From: Scleroderma bovista
Lineage: Eukaryota; Basidiomycota; Agaricomycetes; Boletales; Sclerodermataceae
Length of the DNA: 64,000 nt
Direction: 5' to 3'
Assembly: GCA_037178675.1 (NCBI GenBank)
Contig: JAYMGJ010000075.1
Location: forward strand, 57,586 to 121,585
The notes beneath the pieces were generated by a model that saw nothing but the letters and a program-made list of their open reading frames with translations, searched no databases and was not told the DNA's origin. Positions 29,365 through 40,836 of this stretch are shown piece after piece. Every line of letters starts with the position of its first letter. Within the stretch, counting starts at the first letter, position 1. The translations under genes were made by a program, and so were the position numbers.

Positions 29365-30297
29365 TGTCACACACCAAACATGTTTGGTACTGTGGACATG
29401 GAGAAAGTTAGCCGATGAAACTAATGCAAAGAATGCACCCAAGATCTGTTGAAAGATTGTCCCGACTTGAGGGATACAGACAGCCCTTGCTATCCATATC
29501 ACGCAAAGTCAAGACTATCCTTATGCAAAGAATGAATACAAGATTGTCATAGCCATCTATCGCACAAGAATGACTATCCTGGAGCAAGAGATGAATGCCA
29601 ACATCTGGCAGCCATTCCCTGCACGAGAACTGCCAAGAAGCAGAAGAATCCAAGGAATGATGATCATTTCAGTATGAGAGAGGAATGCAACCTTCTGCAG
29701 TCCAACTCCCATACCAGAACAACCAAAGAAGCAGAAGAAATGATTGAGAAATGAAGGAGAAAAAGAAGAATCATTTTTAGTGCCCAAATGTCAAATTTAG
29801 GCACCCAGTGCTGGCATTCCGATATTTTGAATAGCTCCACCATTTTTGAAGCTATCAGGCATGTGACTATACCATCATGGAGCCTAGACTGTGGTCTATC
29901 TGCCTGTCAAGTTCTGATGTAAATCTGTTTATTTCCCATGGAGATATTCCACTCGCAATCCAGACACCCACTTCATCACTCACTATGGAGTCCACATTTT
30001 CTCTGGAACATTTCTTCGCTATTGCAGCAGACCTCAACTACGTCCTGCTCTTGGGACAGCCTCTCCCTGAGCTCCTGTGTACTGTCTGGTACATATCTTC
30101 CCAGCCTGCTCCTTCAGTCCCTCTTGTTCTCGGTCAGCATGTTCTCCTTGTCAGTCCTGCGTTGTGCATGTACTTTGGTCATCTCAAGTCTATCATTAGA
30201 CTTGAAAATTCATACCTGGTCGTCTCTGTGTCTCCTGAGTCCTCTGCATATGGTCCTTTTATCCCAGAGTCCTGTCACATCCATCTCCCTCCATCAT
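29365..30297 (+). mobile_element. Long LTR T2, left fragment
   Basis: It begins TGTCACACACC and includes the ACCAAACATGTTTGGT palindrome and the first 140 codons of the U3 frame (MEPRLWSICL..., from 29877). Chromovirus B interrupts it after ATCAT (30293-30297); the LTR continues at 39440. The left 4 bp are TCGC, from copia C. Confidence 0.9.
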
Positions 30298-30933
30298 TGT
30301 CAAGTCCAGGTCTACTCCAGTAGGGGGTCTGGTCAAGTCCAGATGAAGGCGGACGAAGGAGGAGGGCAGAGGGCTGGACAAGGGATAGTCTGGCCGGAGT
30401 TGGTGACCGCTTGCATTCAACGACAAGGACGACATGCATTGATCCCTTGCGTAGGTTCTGGTCAAGGTGACGATGACGGAGACAGAGACAGGGACAGGAG
30501 TAGTGACTATAGTTGATTTCAGACTGAGGAGTACAGGATAATCTACAGAGTACTTATACTAAGTGCAAACTAGGGACAAGAATATATGGTGACAAGTAAA
30601 CAGCCTAATGGCGGACAAAGGACAACTGGAGTAAGGGATAGATCAGGTCCGACAAAAATAAAGTCAGGTCTGATGAAAATAAACCAGGTCCGGTGAAAAT
30701 ACTACAAGGTATGAGATATAATGAGTTCACAGAGAACTCACGTCAAGGCAGGGTAGATGGGCAAGTGTGGTAAAGACTGTATTGTATGCGGGCTAGACCA
30801 AGGGTTGTAGTTAGCGGAAGGTTATCTGTGCAACCGTTGACCAGAGTAACTGAGAACGACCGGAGTTGAGCTGTAGGACTGCGATGTGACCGGAGTAACC
30901 GGATATGATCCGGAGTTGGACATGGTCATAACA
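30298..30933 (-). repeat. Chromovirus B 3' LTR (636 bp)
   Basis: In + coordinates starts TGTCAAGTCC and ends ATGGTCATAACA, followed by the complementary purine tract GTATCTCCCCTTTAGGGG. It resembles the right LTR with minor differences. Confidence 0.9.
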
Positions 30934-31039
30934 GTATCTCCCCTTTAGGGGCCGAACCCATGAGGCCCCAATGAGGCTGCAGTGTGGTCACCTAGAACAA
31001 TGCAGAGTCCGGAGTGTTTTGTCTGAGTACAAATCTTGG

Positions 31040-31046
31040 ATCTATA
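31040..31046 (+). promoter_or_regulatory. TATA box of the antisense gene in chromovirus B
   Basis: GATCTATAAAGATCAGACTGG lies about 50 bases upstream of ATG 31096 and is nearly identical to the sequence in front of the chromovirus A gene. Confidence 0.6.
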
Positions 31047-31095
31047 AAGATCAGACTGGTTTTGCTTTTACCCCCAGTTTTCTGCCTTCTACAAC

Positions 31096-32154
31096 ATGTC
31101 CGCACCAGCCAAGTCTACCACCCCCACTGCCACTTCCACTGCCGAGTCCAAGGATTGGACAAAGGCCACCACACCGGAGCTACTGTCTGGTAGCGAGGAT
31201 GAGTTGAGCATTCTCGATGCGAAGGCAAAGGAGCATCGTCGCCACAAGCAGGTGAGGAGAGAGGAGAGACAGCATCGGGAGGTGGAAGAGAAGAGAGCAC
31301 GCGAGGAGGCGGAGCATGCAAAGGCAGAGGCAGAGCGAAAGGTGAGGGAGGAGGCGGAGTGCAAGGTGTGCGAGCAGGCGGAGAAGGAGAGGGCGGAATT
31401 GCAAGCGAGGGCGGAGTTGGAGCAGAGGAAGGTGGCGGAAGTGGCTGCCAAGCAGAGGGTGGTGGAGGTAGCCGCCAAGCAAAAAGCAACGGCACAGGAG
31501 GTGTCGAAGAAGAGAGCAAGGGAGGAACCAGAGGCAAGTCTGGTAGGTTTTATTTTATTCTATTTCTGCTCTTGTTTTGCTGACTTCTTTTTGTAGATGC
31601 GTGCGTTGCGCAAAGCATGGCACAGTGTGCGAGCACGACCCAGAGAAGCCAAAACAGTGGGTGTGCATGAAGTGCGCCAGCCTCAAGGAGAAGTGTGAGT
31701 GGCCAGAGGTGGGGGGTCCCAGTCCAGTAGTGGACAAAGGCAAGGGTAAGGCAAAGGAGAAGGAGGCAGCAACGTCACCGCGAGGTGGTGAGAAGAGGAA
31801 GAAGATGAAGATGAAGATGACGACGAGAAAGTGGAGGTAGCGGGTCCATCCAAGTTGAGGTCTGGTTTCAACACCGGTCCTTTCCTGAAATGGATGGACA
31901 GGCTAACAGCCGTGGTGGAGGCGATGACTGGTCAGATGGCCCGGATCGCAGACTCTACGCAGTCTGTTTCACGGTCCAACAGCCGACTCAGCGCTGGCCT
32001 CGCAACCTTTTTTGAGGAATACTGGTTCTTCATGACAGACTTCAACACGTTGGAGGAGGAAAGTGACAGAGAGGTCGATCCAGACGAGATTGACCAGGAG
32101 TTGGAAGAGCTCCAGAAGGACCTGGAGGAGCAGGAAGGACCTGTGCCGGAGTAG
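31096..32154 (+). pseudogene. Antisense accessory gene of chromovirus B
   Basis: Homologue of the gene at 26247-27298, again opposite to pol. Exon 1 (31096-31542) is open: MSAPAKSTTPTA, then a long Glu/Arg/Ala coiled coil. A 54-nt GT-AG intron is at 31543-31596. Exon 2 has CVRCAKHGTVC...VCMKCASLKEKC with the same six-Cys spacing, then WPEVGGPSPVVDKGKGK, and a C-terminal frame GPFLKWMDRLTAVVEAMTGQ ending GPVPE at 32154. Relative to copy A, about 26 nt are missing just before the donor, so exon 1 and the cysteine frame no longer join; another shift lies in a KMKMKM repeat near 31815. All six Cys are nevertheless kept. Confidence 0.7.
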
Positions 32155-32309
32155 GTAGTCTGGTCCGGCACCTTGTAAATAGAAATGTAAAATAGTTTTA
32201 CTTTTTGTTTATAGAAAGAAGTGGATTGGATTTGAGAGTGAGTGATATTACAGAGACAGAGTGAAACAGATAGGGGAAACAGATAAAAGAAACGGAGGCG
32301 AGAGTAATG

Positions 32310-35300
32310 CTACATGGATGCGAGTGGTCCGGGTTTGTCCGGGTACCGGACATGATAGTCTTCTAACAGTTCCGTTGTGTTGCCTAGTTCAGTGGCGAGA
32401 AGCCATGATGTTTCTTTGTCAGTCCCTTCGTAACCGGACCAATGTACCAAGTAGAGCAACTTGCACATTTTGTGTCGACGGTCAACCTTGGAGTCGAGGA
32501 TCTCAGAGATCTCAAACTCTGGTTCACCATCCACTTCAACCAGTGGTGGAGGAGGCTGTATCCAGTCTGGTATGGTGTTGGGTATGGCCGGTTCGAGTTG
32601 GGAGACATGGAAGACAGGGTGAACTGCGCGCATGGAATCTGGAAGACGGAGCATAAAAGAGAGGGAGCCTACTTGCATGATGATAGTGTAGGGCCCCAGG
32701 TTCTTCTCTGATAGCTTTTTGGATGGTCGAGTCGACCGGAAGTACTTGGCTTTCACGTATACTTGATTGCCAACCTTGAAGTCTGGTGCCGGAGTATGTT
32801 TGACATCAGCTGGACCTTGGTAGCGAAGTTGCATGTTGGCCATCTCTTCATGAAGGTATTGGTGTAATGACTCAAGGTCAACTGTGTAATCATGAGCCCT
32901 AGCGGAGGTCATGTTGCGTTCTGGGTAGACAGAGATGTTAGGGTGATAGCCCTTATTAGCAAAGAAGGGTGAAACTCCGGTGGTAGCACTAGGTGCATTG
33001 TTGTATGCAAACTCCACCAATGGGAGTAGGTCCGCCCAGTTGTCCTGCTGGTAGTTGCAGTAGATCCGGAGGTACTGTTTGAGTGTCTGGTTAGAGCACT
33101 CAGTTTGGCCATCACCCTCCGGGTGGTAACCAGAGGTGAAGTGGAGGCGCATGTCGAGAGCCTTTCCGAGTGACCAGAAGAAATGTGAGACGAACTCGGT
33201 ACCACGATCTGAGGTGATGTGGGCGGGGACACCGTGCTTGGAGAACACATGGAGGAGGAATAGCTTTGCAAGCTCCGGGCTAGTGATGGTGTCGTGAGTA
33301 GGGATGAAGATGGCTTGTTTAGAAAGCCGGTCTACCACGACCAGGATGGCGGTAAAGCCAGTAGATGATGGGAGTTGCTCAATGAAATCCATTGAGATGG
33401 AATTCCATGGTTTCTCCAGTACAGGGAGCTGTTTCAGCAACCCGTAGGGTCTATGGCGTGGTGTCTTAGCTTGTGTGCAGGAGGTACATGACTGGACATA
33501 ATCTTTGACAAAGGTCTGGTGACCAGGCCAAGTATACTCACACCGGATTAGCTCTAGAGTCTAGTTTTGCCCAAAGTGACCAGCGAGTGGGTGATCGTGT
33601 CGATACCAGAGTACCCAAAGACAGAGATCATCCAAGTCCGGTACGTATATGCGACCATCTAGTCAAAGGAATCCAGCCTCATCTGTGGACCAGTGAGAGT
33701 CCGGTGGATCTGCGAGGTGGACCTGGGCAATGGGATCAGAGGATAGTGCAGAGAGGATGTCACTATGGAGTGTTTCCACATCCATGATTGTGACTGCACA
33801 GAGGACCGGAAACTCTAGATAAGTAGCACGAAGAGAGTTAGAGAGCTGTTCTTGAGTGAACACCAGCCTAAGATTTTGGGGGTTAACCTGGGCGTAGCCA
33901 CTATCCCCCTCTTTGGGGTAGATGTCCCATCGTCTAGTGAGAGCGTCAGGCTTGGCACCAAGCTTACCAGGGCGGAAGCGAATGACAAGATTAAACTGAG
34001 ATAAAAATTCGGACCACCAGGCTTGCCAGCAGGAAAGTACTTTTGAGGTAGAGAAGTACTCAAGGTTTTTGTGGTCTGTGACGACGTCTATGGGAGCAGC
34101 AGAGCCTTCTAGATAGTGGCACCAATTCTGGAAAGCCTCAAAGATGGCAAGGAGTTCTTTATTGTGGGTGTCATAGTTCAACTCCAGAGCAGTCAAAGTC
34201 CAGGAGTAGTACGTGACCGGACAGATCTCTCCGTCGGTGCAGGTAATAGACAAGATGCCAGCAACGGTGTAGTTGGAGGTGTCAGTTTCCACGATGATAG
34301 GGGTGTCCAGAATAAAATGAGTGAGGATAGGCGCGATGGTGAAGGCATGCTTCAGTGCATTGAAGGAGCATTGACAGTTGTCAGAGAAGTTCCAAGGAGC
34401 ATCTTTCCAGGTGAGCCAGGTAAGAGGGACCACAATGTCAGAGTAGTTGAAGATAAACCAGTGGTAGAAATTGGCAAAGCCCAAGAAGGACTGGATGTCC
34501 TTTACCTTTCGAGGTTCAGGCCAGTCAGAGATAGTTTGGATCTTGTCCAGAGACATAGTCAAACCATCCAGAGAGAGGCGATAGCCAAGGTACTCTACTG
34601 AGTCCGAGTGGAACACACACTTCTCCGGTTTGGCAAAAAGGCCATGTAACCGGAGACAGCAGAGTACTTCCCAGACATGCTGCTGGTGGGACTCCATATC
34701 CTCGGAATAGATGAGGATGTCGTCGAGGTATACAACAATGCAGACATCCAGTATGTCAGCGAAGATGGTGTTGACAAAGTGCTGGAAGGCTGCTGGGGTG
34801 TTAGTAAGGCCGAAGGGCATGACTAACCACTCGTAAGACCCATAGCATGTACGGAAGGCAGTCTTCCACTTGTCGCCCAGAGCAATCCGGACTAGATGGT
34901 ACGCATGCCGGAGATCAATCTTTGAATAGATTTTAGCATGGCTGGGTGAGTCCAAAAGATCAGAGATTAGGGGGAGTGGATAGCGATCCTTCTTAGTGAT
35001 TTTGTTTAGACCTCGGAAGTCAATGCAGAGGTGGAGTGAGCCATCCTTCTTTTTTACGAAGAGGACCAGAGCAGCGTGGGAGGAAGCGGTAGGACAGATG
35101 AAACCTGTATTTAGATTCTCATCAATGAAAGTCCAGAGAGCGGAGAGCTCAACCGGAGACAGTGAGTAGAGAGTTCCCAAAGGTGGAGAGGTACCTTCTT
35201 CAAGGTTGATCTTCAGATTGTACTCATGATGCGGGGGAAGTTCAGAGGCTTTTGCCTTACTGAACATGTCCGCATAATTGCGATACTCCAGAGGAACAAT

Positions 35301-35340
35301 GTCCAGGTCTGGCGGAGGAAGAACAAGCTTTTGCTGAGTC
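32310..35340 (-). pseudogene. Chromovirus B Pol: RT, RNase H, integrase, chromodomain
   Basis: One frame covers 35267-32310 with two stops: TGA at 33663-33665 (copy A has CGA there) and TAG near 33560 (copy A has TGG). RT has [21 protein letters not shown] and an intact YLDDILIYS; RNase H VETDTSNYTVAGIL; integrase finger CTSCTQAK, core MDFIEQLPSS, DRGTEFVSH, HPEGDGQTECSNQ; chromodomain EISEILDSKVD...YLVHWSGYEGTDKETSW. The catalytic motifs survive but many arginines are replaced (SCWQAWW for SRRQARW). Confidence 0.9.
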
Positions 35341-35937
35341 AGAGGGACGCAGCTGAAGTTGGTATTTGGTGGATCCCTCTAATTTGCATGCACGCACGAA
35401 TGTGGCTGCATTAATTAGAGAGATGTGCGGAGGGGTGCAAGCTGGAGTGTCGACAGATGGTGCAAGGCCAGGGTCAGATTGGCTGGAGAGGCCGGAGACA
35501 GGGTTACCAGACAGAACTGGAGAGGGAGTCAATGGGGGCACTAGCAAACTTTCTGCAGGGGTCCAGAATGTTAAACTGCTCAGTACCCAGTCAATCAACG
35601 GATTGTAGCAGGTGAGCCAGTTATGTCCAAGGACAATTGAGCAGTCAGAGTCTAACGGAGCGAGATAGAAGGTCATGGGGGTGACATCACCGGATGCGGG
35701 GAATTTCACTGATATATTGACAGCTTGAGTGATTACAAAGTTTGATGTACCGTCAAAGAGCCGGAGAGTAATCGGAGGAATGGAGTAGGTGGTAATATTG
35801 TTTTTGTGCGTGAATTGTACATCTACAAAGCAATGTGTGGACCCAGAGTCCACAAGTGGTGCGCAGGTTTTAGGTAAGTCAAATGATAAGAGGATAACAT
35901 GTGGAATAAGGGAGTTAGGATCGTAAAGAGCAGACAC
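35257..35937 (-). pseudogene. Chromovirus B protease region
   Basis: Reads [21 protein letters not shown]...[16 protein letters not shown], with the DSG active site, then [19 protein letters not shown] and a Ser/Pro linker. A frameshift near 35310 separates it from the RT frame. In copy A this region is cut by LTR T1 at the linker end. Confidence 0.8.
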
Positions 35938-36006
35938 GTTGAGGCCCGGTGGGCCTCCTTGGGTGCACTTCTGGAGTCAATGCAGCTCACCGGTTGTGCG
36001 GAGGGC

Positions 36007-37267
36007 TGTCAAGACCGGTTCTCCTCAACGATCTTACTAGGAGGTCCAGAGGTGCAGGGAACTAATGAGGAGGTAAGTCCAGACACTAGTAGGTGCTAGT
36101 TAGTGTGGAGAGTCAAGTCCGGGTCAAACGAACGAAGTCCGGGCACTAGAGAAGCACAGGGAGTAAGTCCGGGTTTTTGTGGAGTAAGTCCAGACCGCGG
36201 GAAAGTGGTCCGGAGTTGAGCGCAGCTTGTCCGGAGCGAAGGACATCCCAGAGGTGGGATAAGTCCTGAGAGGTCTAGTGTCGAGTCTGGGACAGAGGTG
36301 GCTTTTGCCCTCGTGCAAGTAGGAGACTTGCTAGGATCGGACATACTAGGACCAAGGGGACGAGATAGGACGGAGGCCGGAGTTGGCCGGAGTTCAGGAG
36401 TTCAGATGAACAGATGGATTAGGAGAGCATAATGGGTAGTACAGAGTGGGGAGTATCTTAGTCGAGATTTGATCTAAGGACTACTAGGCTGGAGTACGGT
36501 AGTTTATATAGTAATGAAACTAAGGTGAGTATATACGGTGACAAGTAAACACCTTAATGTCAAGACAAGGGATGGAGCAGAAGCAGACAGGAAAATAAAC
36601 CAGGTACAAGAAAATAAAGCAGGGACAGGAAAATAAACCAGAGCGGAAGCAGACACGGGGAACTAGAGTTACAGGGACGACAGAGGCAAAGCAGGGACAA
36701 GGGAACTAGGTCGGAAGAGGACAGGTAAGGGTCAGAGGTGGACTTAACTAATGTTAAGTCCGGACCAATGTCCAGGACCGGAGGAAGTGGGACCGGAGGA
36801 AGTGCACGACCGGAGGAAGTGCAAGAGTGGAGGGAGTGCACAGGTGGAGGAAGGGTGGAGTAGCCAGAGGAAGGTCCGGAGTTGGACATAGAAATGTCCT
36901 AAGCCTTTGGTGGACCTGACAGAGGAAGTGGAGCAGGAGCAGGAGCAGAACTGAGCCGGAGTTGGATGTACCAGCCGGAGTTGGGCTACGTCGCAGACAA
37001 GGCTAAGGGAGTGGCTGGACTGAAACCGGAGTAGCGACTAGTGGTAGGTACAGGTCCGACACGGAGGAGTTAGACCGTGGATCTGTCTGTAAGAAGACAG
37101 GGGTTAGTCCTGAGGCGGAGATGGACGTAGTGACCGGAGTTGAGATGGAGTGCAGCTATAGGGCTGGAGATGGCCGGACTAGATCCGGAGTTGCATCTAT
37201 GCCTAAGGAGAGGTCAGGCGGGCCATGGTTAGACCGGAGTTGCAACTGGAAAAGTATGGATATGACA
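36007..37267 (-). mobile_element. Solo LTR (1261 bp) inside chromovirus B
   Basis: In + coordinates starts TGTCAAGACC and ends ATATGACA, flanked by AGGGC on both sides (36002-36006, 37268-37272). The homologous spot in chromovirus A (after 13546) is uninterrupted. It matches the solo LTR at 42079-43370 in opposite orientation. Short ACTCCGG/CCGGAGT words recur throughout. Confidence 0.9.
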
Positions 37268-37282
37268 AGGGCCAGGAGCTGC

Positions 37283-38730
37283 TTACTCTTTTTTTGACTC
37301 GGAGTTGGCACCCGAGTTGGAGTCCATCTTACTGGACTCAGCAGCGATGGCCGCAGCGCGAGCTTTGGCCTTTTTGGTCTGCTTGGGACAGTTGTCCGCA
37401 AAGTGACCAGTACCCCCACAGAACATGCAGAGGTTATTGTCCAGATGCCTTTTGCGCTTGTCTGCGGTTAGCTTCCCATCCTTACCAAGCTTGTTGGTTA
37501 GGTCTGGTCTGGAACTGGAGGAGGACTGGTTGCTGGTCATTTTGGACAAGCCAGAGGAGTTGGTGGAGCTGGGGGAGTTACCAGTCTTGGATTTCTCCTG
37601 ACCGGAGTTGGATGAGTTGCCCCTGGAGTTGGAGGACTTGGTTGGGGACGAAGTGGACTGGGTCTTGTCATACGAGAAATCTTGTCTTTGCACTCCCAAT
37701 AGCACGCATCGATTTCTTGACAAAGGGCCCTCAGCCCATGCAGAGTCAGGGGTTTCCCAACTCGAGCGATCTCATCCTTGAGGCGGTCTGGGAGACCAGA
37801 GTAGAATAGGCGGCAGAGCGCGCCATCTCCGTAGTCCTGGACCTGGGAGGCGAGTCGGTTGAAGTCTACAATGTACCGTGTTACGCAGTGAGCATCCTTC
37901 ATCCGGAGATGCTCGAGCTGATGTTCAGCATCAGCTATGGGGTTGTGAGGATCAAAGGTGCTTTGGAGTTCAGCGACGAAGTGGACCCAGCTGTCCATCC
38001 AGCGTGGGCGGTCAGCCAGATTACCGGAGTTGAGGAGGTCTGGTTCGAGCCATTCCAGCGTCATACCTTTAAGATAGGACTGGGTAAACGTTACCCTTGC
38101 TCTATCTTGACGGAAGGCCTTGGCGCGATCCTGGAAACACAGTTTGCACTGGACCAAGAAGGTCTGGAGTTTCTTGGGGTCCGTGCCATCAGAGGTGTCC
38201 GGTTCACGGACTTTGGCATGGGAGGAAGAGGAGTCGTTGGTACAACGAGAGGAGTGAGAGAGGCAGTTAACGGCGATGGCGAGATTATGGAAGACAGCCA
38301 GACTAGGATCTAGCTCTTCCGTGGTGTCGACAAACTCATTGTCGTTGTCGTCATCATTGTTATCGCCATCTCTGGGGCCATCCAGATCATCTCCAGGTCC
38401 GTCCTCGGGGCCAAACCATTGGTAACGACCTGGTTCGCGATGTTCCAGGGTGGAGTCACGGCGATAGGGAAATCTGTCATCAGGAATGGATCCATGACGA
38501 CCAAGGTCTGCAGAACCACGAAGGCTCTGGGATGCAGCGTCTCGACACAGAGTCAAAGACGCTGTTGGGTTTCGAGCTGTAAAACTCCGGAATTGGCTTA
38601 TGGAAGCCGGAGGTTGCCTGCGGTTAGACAGGGCTTGCTGGGCGGCGGATAGGTGGAGATCATCTACTGCACCTGCTTCCTCAGCAAGGGCTGCAGTGGT
38701 ACGAGCGCGAGAGCACGTGGTCATAGTCAT
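37283..38730 (-). pseudogene. Chromovirus B Gag
   Basis: ATG at 38730 (MTMTTCSRARTTAALAEEAG). The gag helical domain matches copy A (KLQTFLVQCKLCFQDR; WVHFVAELQSTFD; FYSGLPDRLKDEIARVG). One base missing at about 37670 (ATGACAAGACC for ATGACGAAGACC) shifts the frame before the Ser-rich linker and the knuckle CMFCGGTGHFADNC. The seven-A slippery run and TAA are retained at 37289-37295. Confidence 0.85.
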
Positions 38731-38788
38731 AAGAGATGGGACTAGATATGTGTACTAGGTTTAGAACAGTGAACCCACACAAGTGCGA

Positions 38789-38798
38789 GTCTGAAATA
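38789..38798 (-). promoter_or_regulatory. Self-priming site of chromovirus B
   Basis: On the minus strand ATTTCAGACT lies two bases inside the 5' LTR and is complementary to AGTCTGAAAT in that LTR (39018-39027, plus-strand coordinates), as in chromovirus A. Confidence 0.75.
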
Positions 38799-38800
38799 CT

Positions 38801-39434
38801 GTCAAGTCCGGGTCTACTCTGGTAGGGGGTCCAGTCAAGTCTGGACGAAGGCGGACGAAGGAGGAGGGCAGAGGGCTGGACAAGGGATAGTCTGGCCGGA
38901 GTTGGTGACCACTTGGATTCAACGACAAGGACGGCGTGCATTGATCCCTTGCGTAGGTTCTGGTCAAGGTGACGATGACGGAGACAGAGACAGGGACAGG
39001 AGTAGTGACTATAGTTGATTTCAGACTGAGGAGTACAGGATAATCTACAGAGTACTTATACTAAGTGCAAACTAGGGACAAGAATATATGGTGACAAGTA
39101 AACAGCCTAATGGCGAACAAAGGACAACTGGAGTAAGGGATAGATCAGGTCCGACAAAAATAAAGTCAGGTCCAATGAAAATAAACCAGGTCTGGTGAAA
39201 ATACTACAAGGTATGAGATATAATGAGTTCATGGAGAACTCACGTCAAGGCAGGGTAGACGGGCAAGTGTGGTAAAGACTGTATGTGGGCTAGACCAAGG
39301 GTTGTAGTTAGCGGAAGATTACATATCTGTGCGACCATTGACCGGAGTAACTGAGAACGACTGGAGTTGAGCTGTAGGACTGCGATGTGACCAGAGTAAC
39401 CAGATATGATCTGGAGTTGGACATGGTCGTAACA
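38801..39434 (-). repeat. Chromovirus B 5' LTR (634 bp)
   Basis: In + coordinates starts TGTCAAGTCCGGG and ends GGTCGTAACA. A TATAAGT box (minus strand) lies near 39055. Confidence 0.9.
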
Positions 39435-39439
39435 ATCAT

Positions 39440-40836
39440 TCATCTCACTTCCCTGGACACATCAAATCCGCTATTCATGTTTCACTTCCCTGCTATCCCA
39501 CAACAAACACGAATGAAACAGTGCTCTAGAACCCTTCTTAGGAGCCCTAATAGAGTACAGAACCTTCCCCTTACTGCTCAAGGGAAGACTGCACTTCAGG
39601 AGCACCAATTTTCACATTTTTGTCCTACAGAAGCTCAACCCAAGGGATTTGTGACACTCTGTGACCAGCTGTGACTCTACTTGTCATTCCAGGCCCCCTG
39701 ACACTGCTCTTCTGGTCAGATCAATTCTTTTATTATCCCCCAGCCACTCCCATCAGTGGCACTGCTTCAGAAGCTCATCTCCAGATCTAAAGTTCAATCA
39801 ATCACAGGTTGTGCTTCCCTTCTGTCTGAGTCACACAGAGTCACTCTGGCTCACTCTGACTCACTCTGCTGTGCATTATTCATCCCCTCTTGGCATTACT
39901 AATCCCCATTACTCCCCTTAACAATCACTTACCAATCATCCTTCAAATCATGCTTATCATGCTGCTTATCAATTCATGACTCATGCCCCTATGATTCATA
40001 TGCATTATGTCATCGCATATGCTCATTTAGCTTCGATCTACTCATCCCATGCTTTCCCCCCCTCTCTTTTGGGCCCCATGCAATGATTTTTCCATATTCT
40101 TGGTTATACACCCCTTTTTACCTATGTTTTTGCTCTTTCCCTTGGCTCAGCAGCTTGTTCAGGCTCTCCCCATCGATGACTCAGCCTGATTACACTGCTT
40201 ATCAATCACTTACCAATTTCTTACCAAGCACTTAGTCATTTGTGCTTACAGGGCCACAGCCCCTCCTGTATATAAACCAGCAGCCAAAGGCTGCAAGGAA
40301 GTGTCTGCTTCCCCCTCAATAAAGCGACCACATTCACTCTCCCTCACTGTCTATAAGCTCTATCTCTGTCTTTGGACTTGTAGGTCACTCAGTGCTGGCC
40401 TAAAGCTCCTATATTGTTGTTTATCAGATATATCTTGTATCTGATCATTTCTCTAGGCTGAAGCACAGTCTAGCATCTCTGTCCACTCTATCCAATCACT
40501 GTCCATCGCATTCTTGAAGCAGGAACTGTCCCCTTGCTTCCCTGTTGCTCCATCACTGCTGTTACACCTCTGTTGCCAATCTATCATCACTCTTCTATCC
40601 CAGGACTCTTCCTAACCACTGTGGTAGGCTGAAGAGGAATCAATACCATCCCAAGTCGCATTCCATCCCCATCAGAAGCCCTTCCCTTCCCTCCTGCATC
40701 CTTCCTGAAGGTGTGCAGCACCTTCCCCTGTGGAGATTAAATACCAGAAACGCAAAGGAAGACCACCACTCGCATATTGCTGTCATTTGGTGTTGGTTGT
40801 TGGTTGTTCTGACCTCTTCCCTCACTTAGGCGCACA
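39440..40836 (+). mobile_element. Long LTR T2, right fragment
   Basis: Continues the U3 frame after the chromovirus B target site (TCATCTCACTTCCCTGGAC), then the promoter (TATATAAACC near 40270, AATAAA near 40318) and R-U5, ending CTTAGGCGCACA. The right 4 bp are CTGG, inside copia B, and do not match the left TCGC in copia C. Confidence 0.9.

Larger units (their letters stand above)
30298..39434 (-). mobile_element. Chromovirus B (Ty3/gypsy, Tf1/sushi type)
   Basis: Same family as chromovirus A. LTRs at both ends and perfect target duplication ATCAT (30293-30297, 39435-39439), splitting LTR T2. It contains gag, PR, RT-RH-IN-chromodomain and the antisense gene, plus a solo LTR at 36007-37267. 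It is rich in Arg-to-Cys/Trp/His/Gln changes relative to copy A, as expected from CpG decay. Confidence 0.95.
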
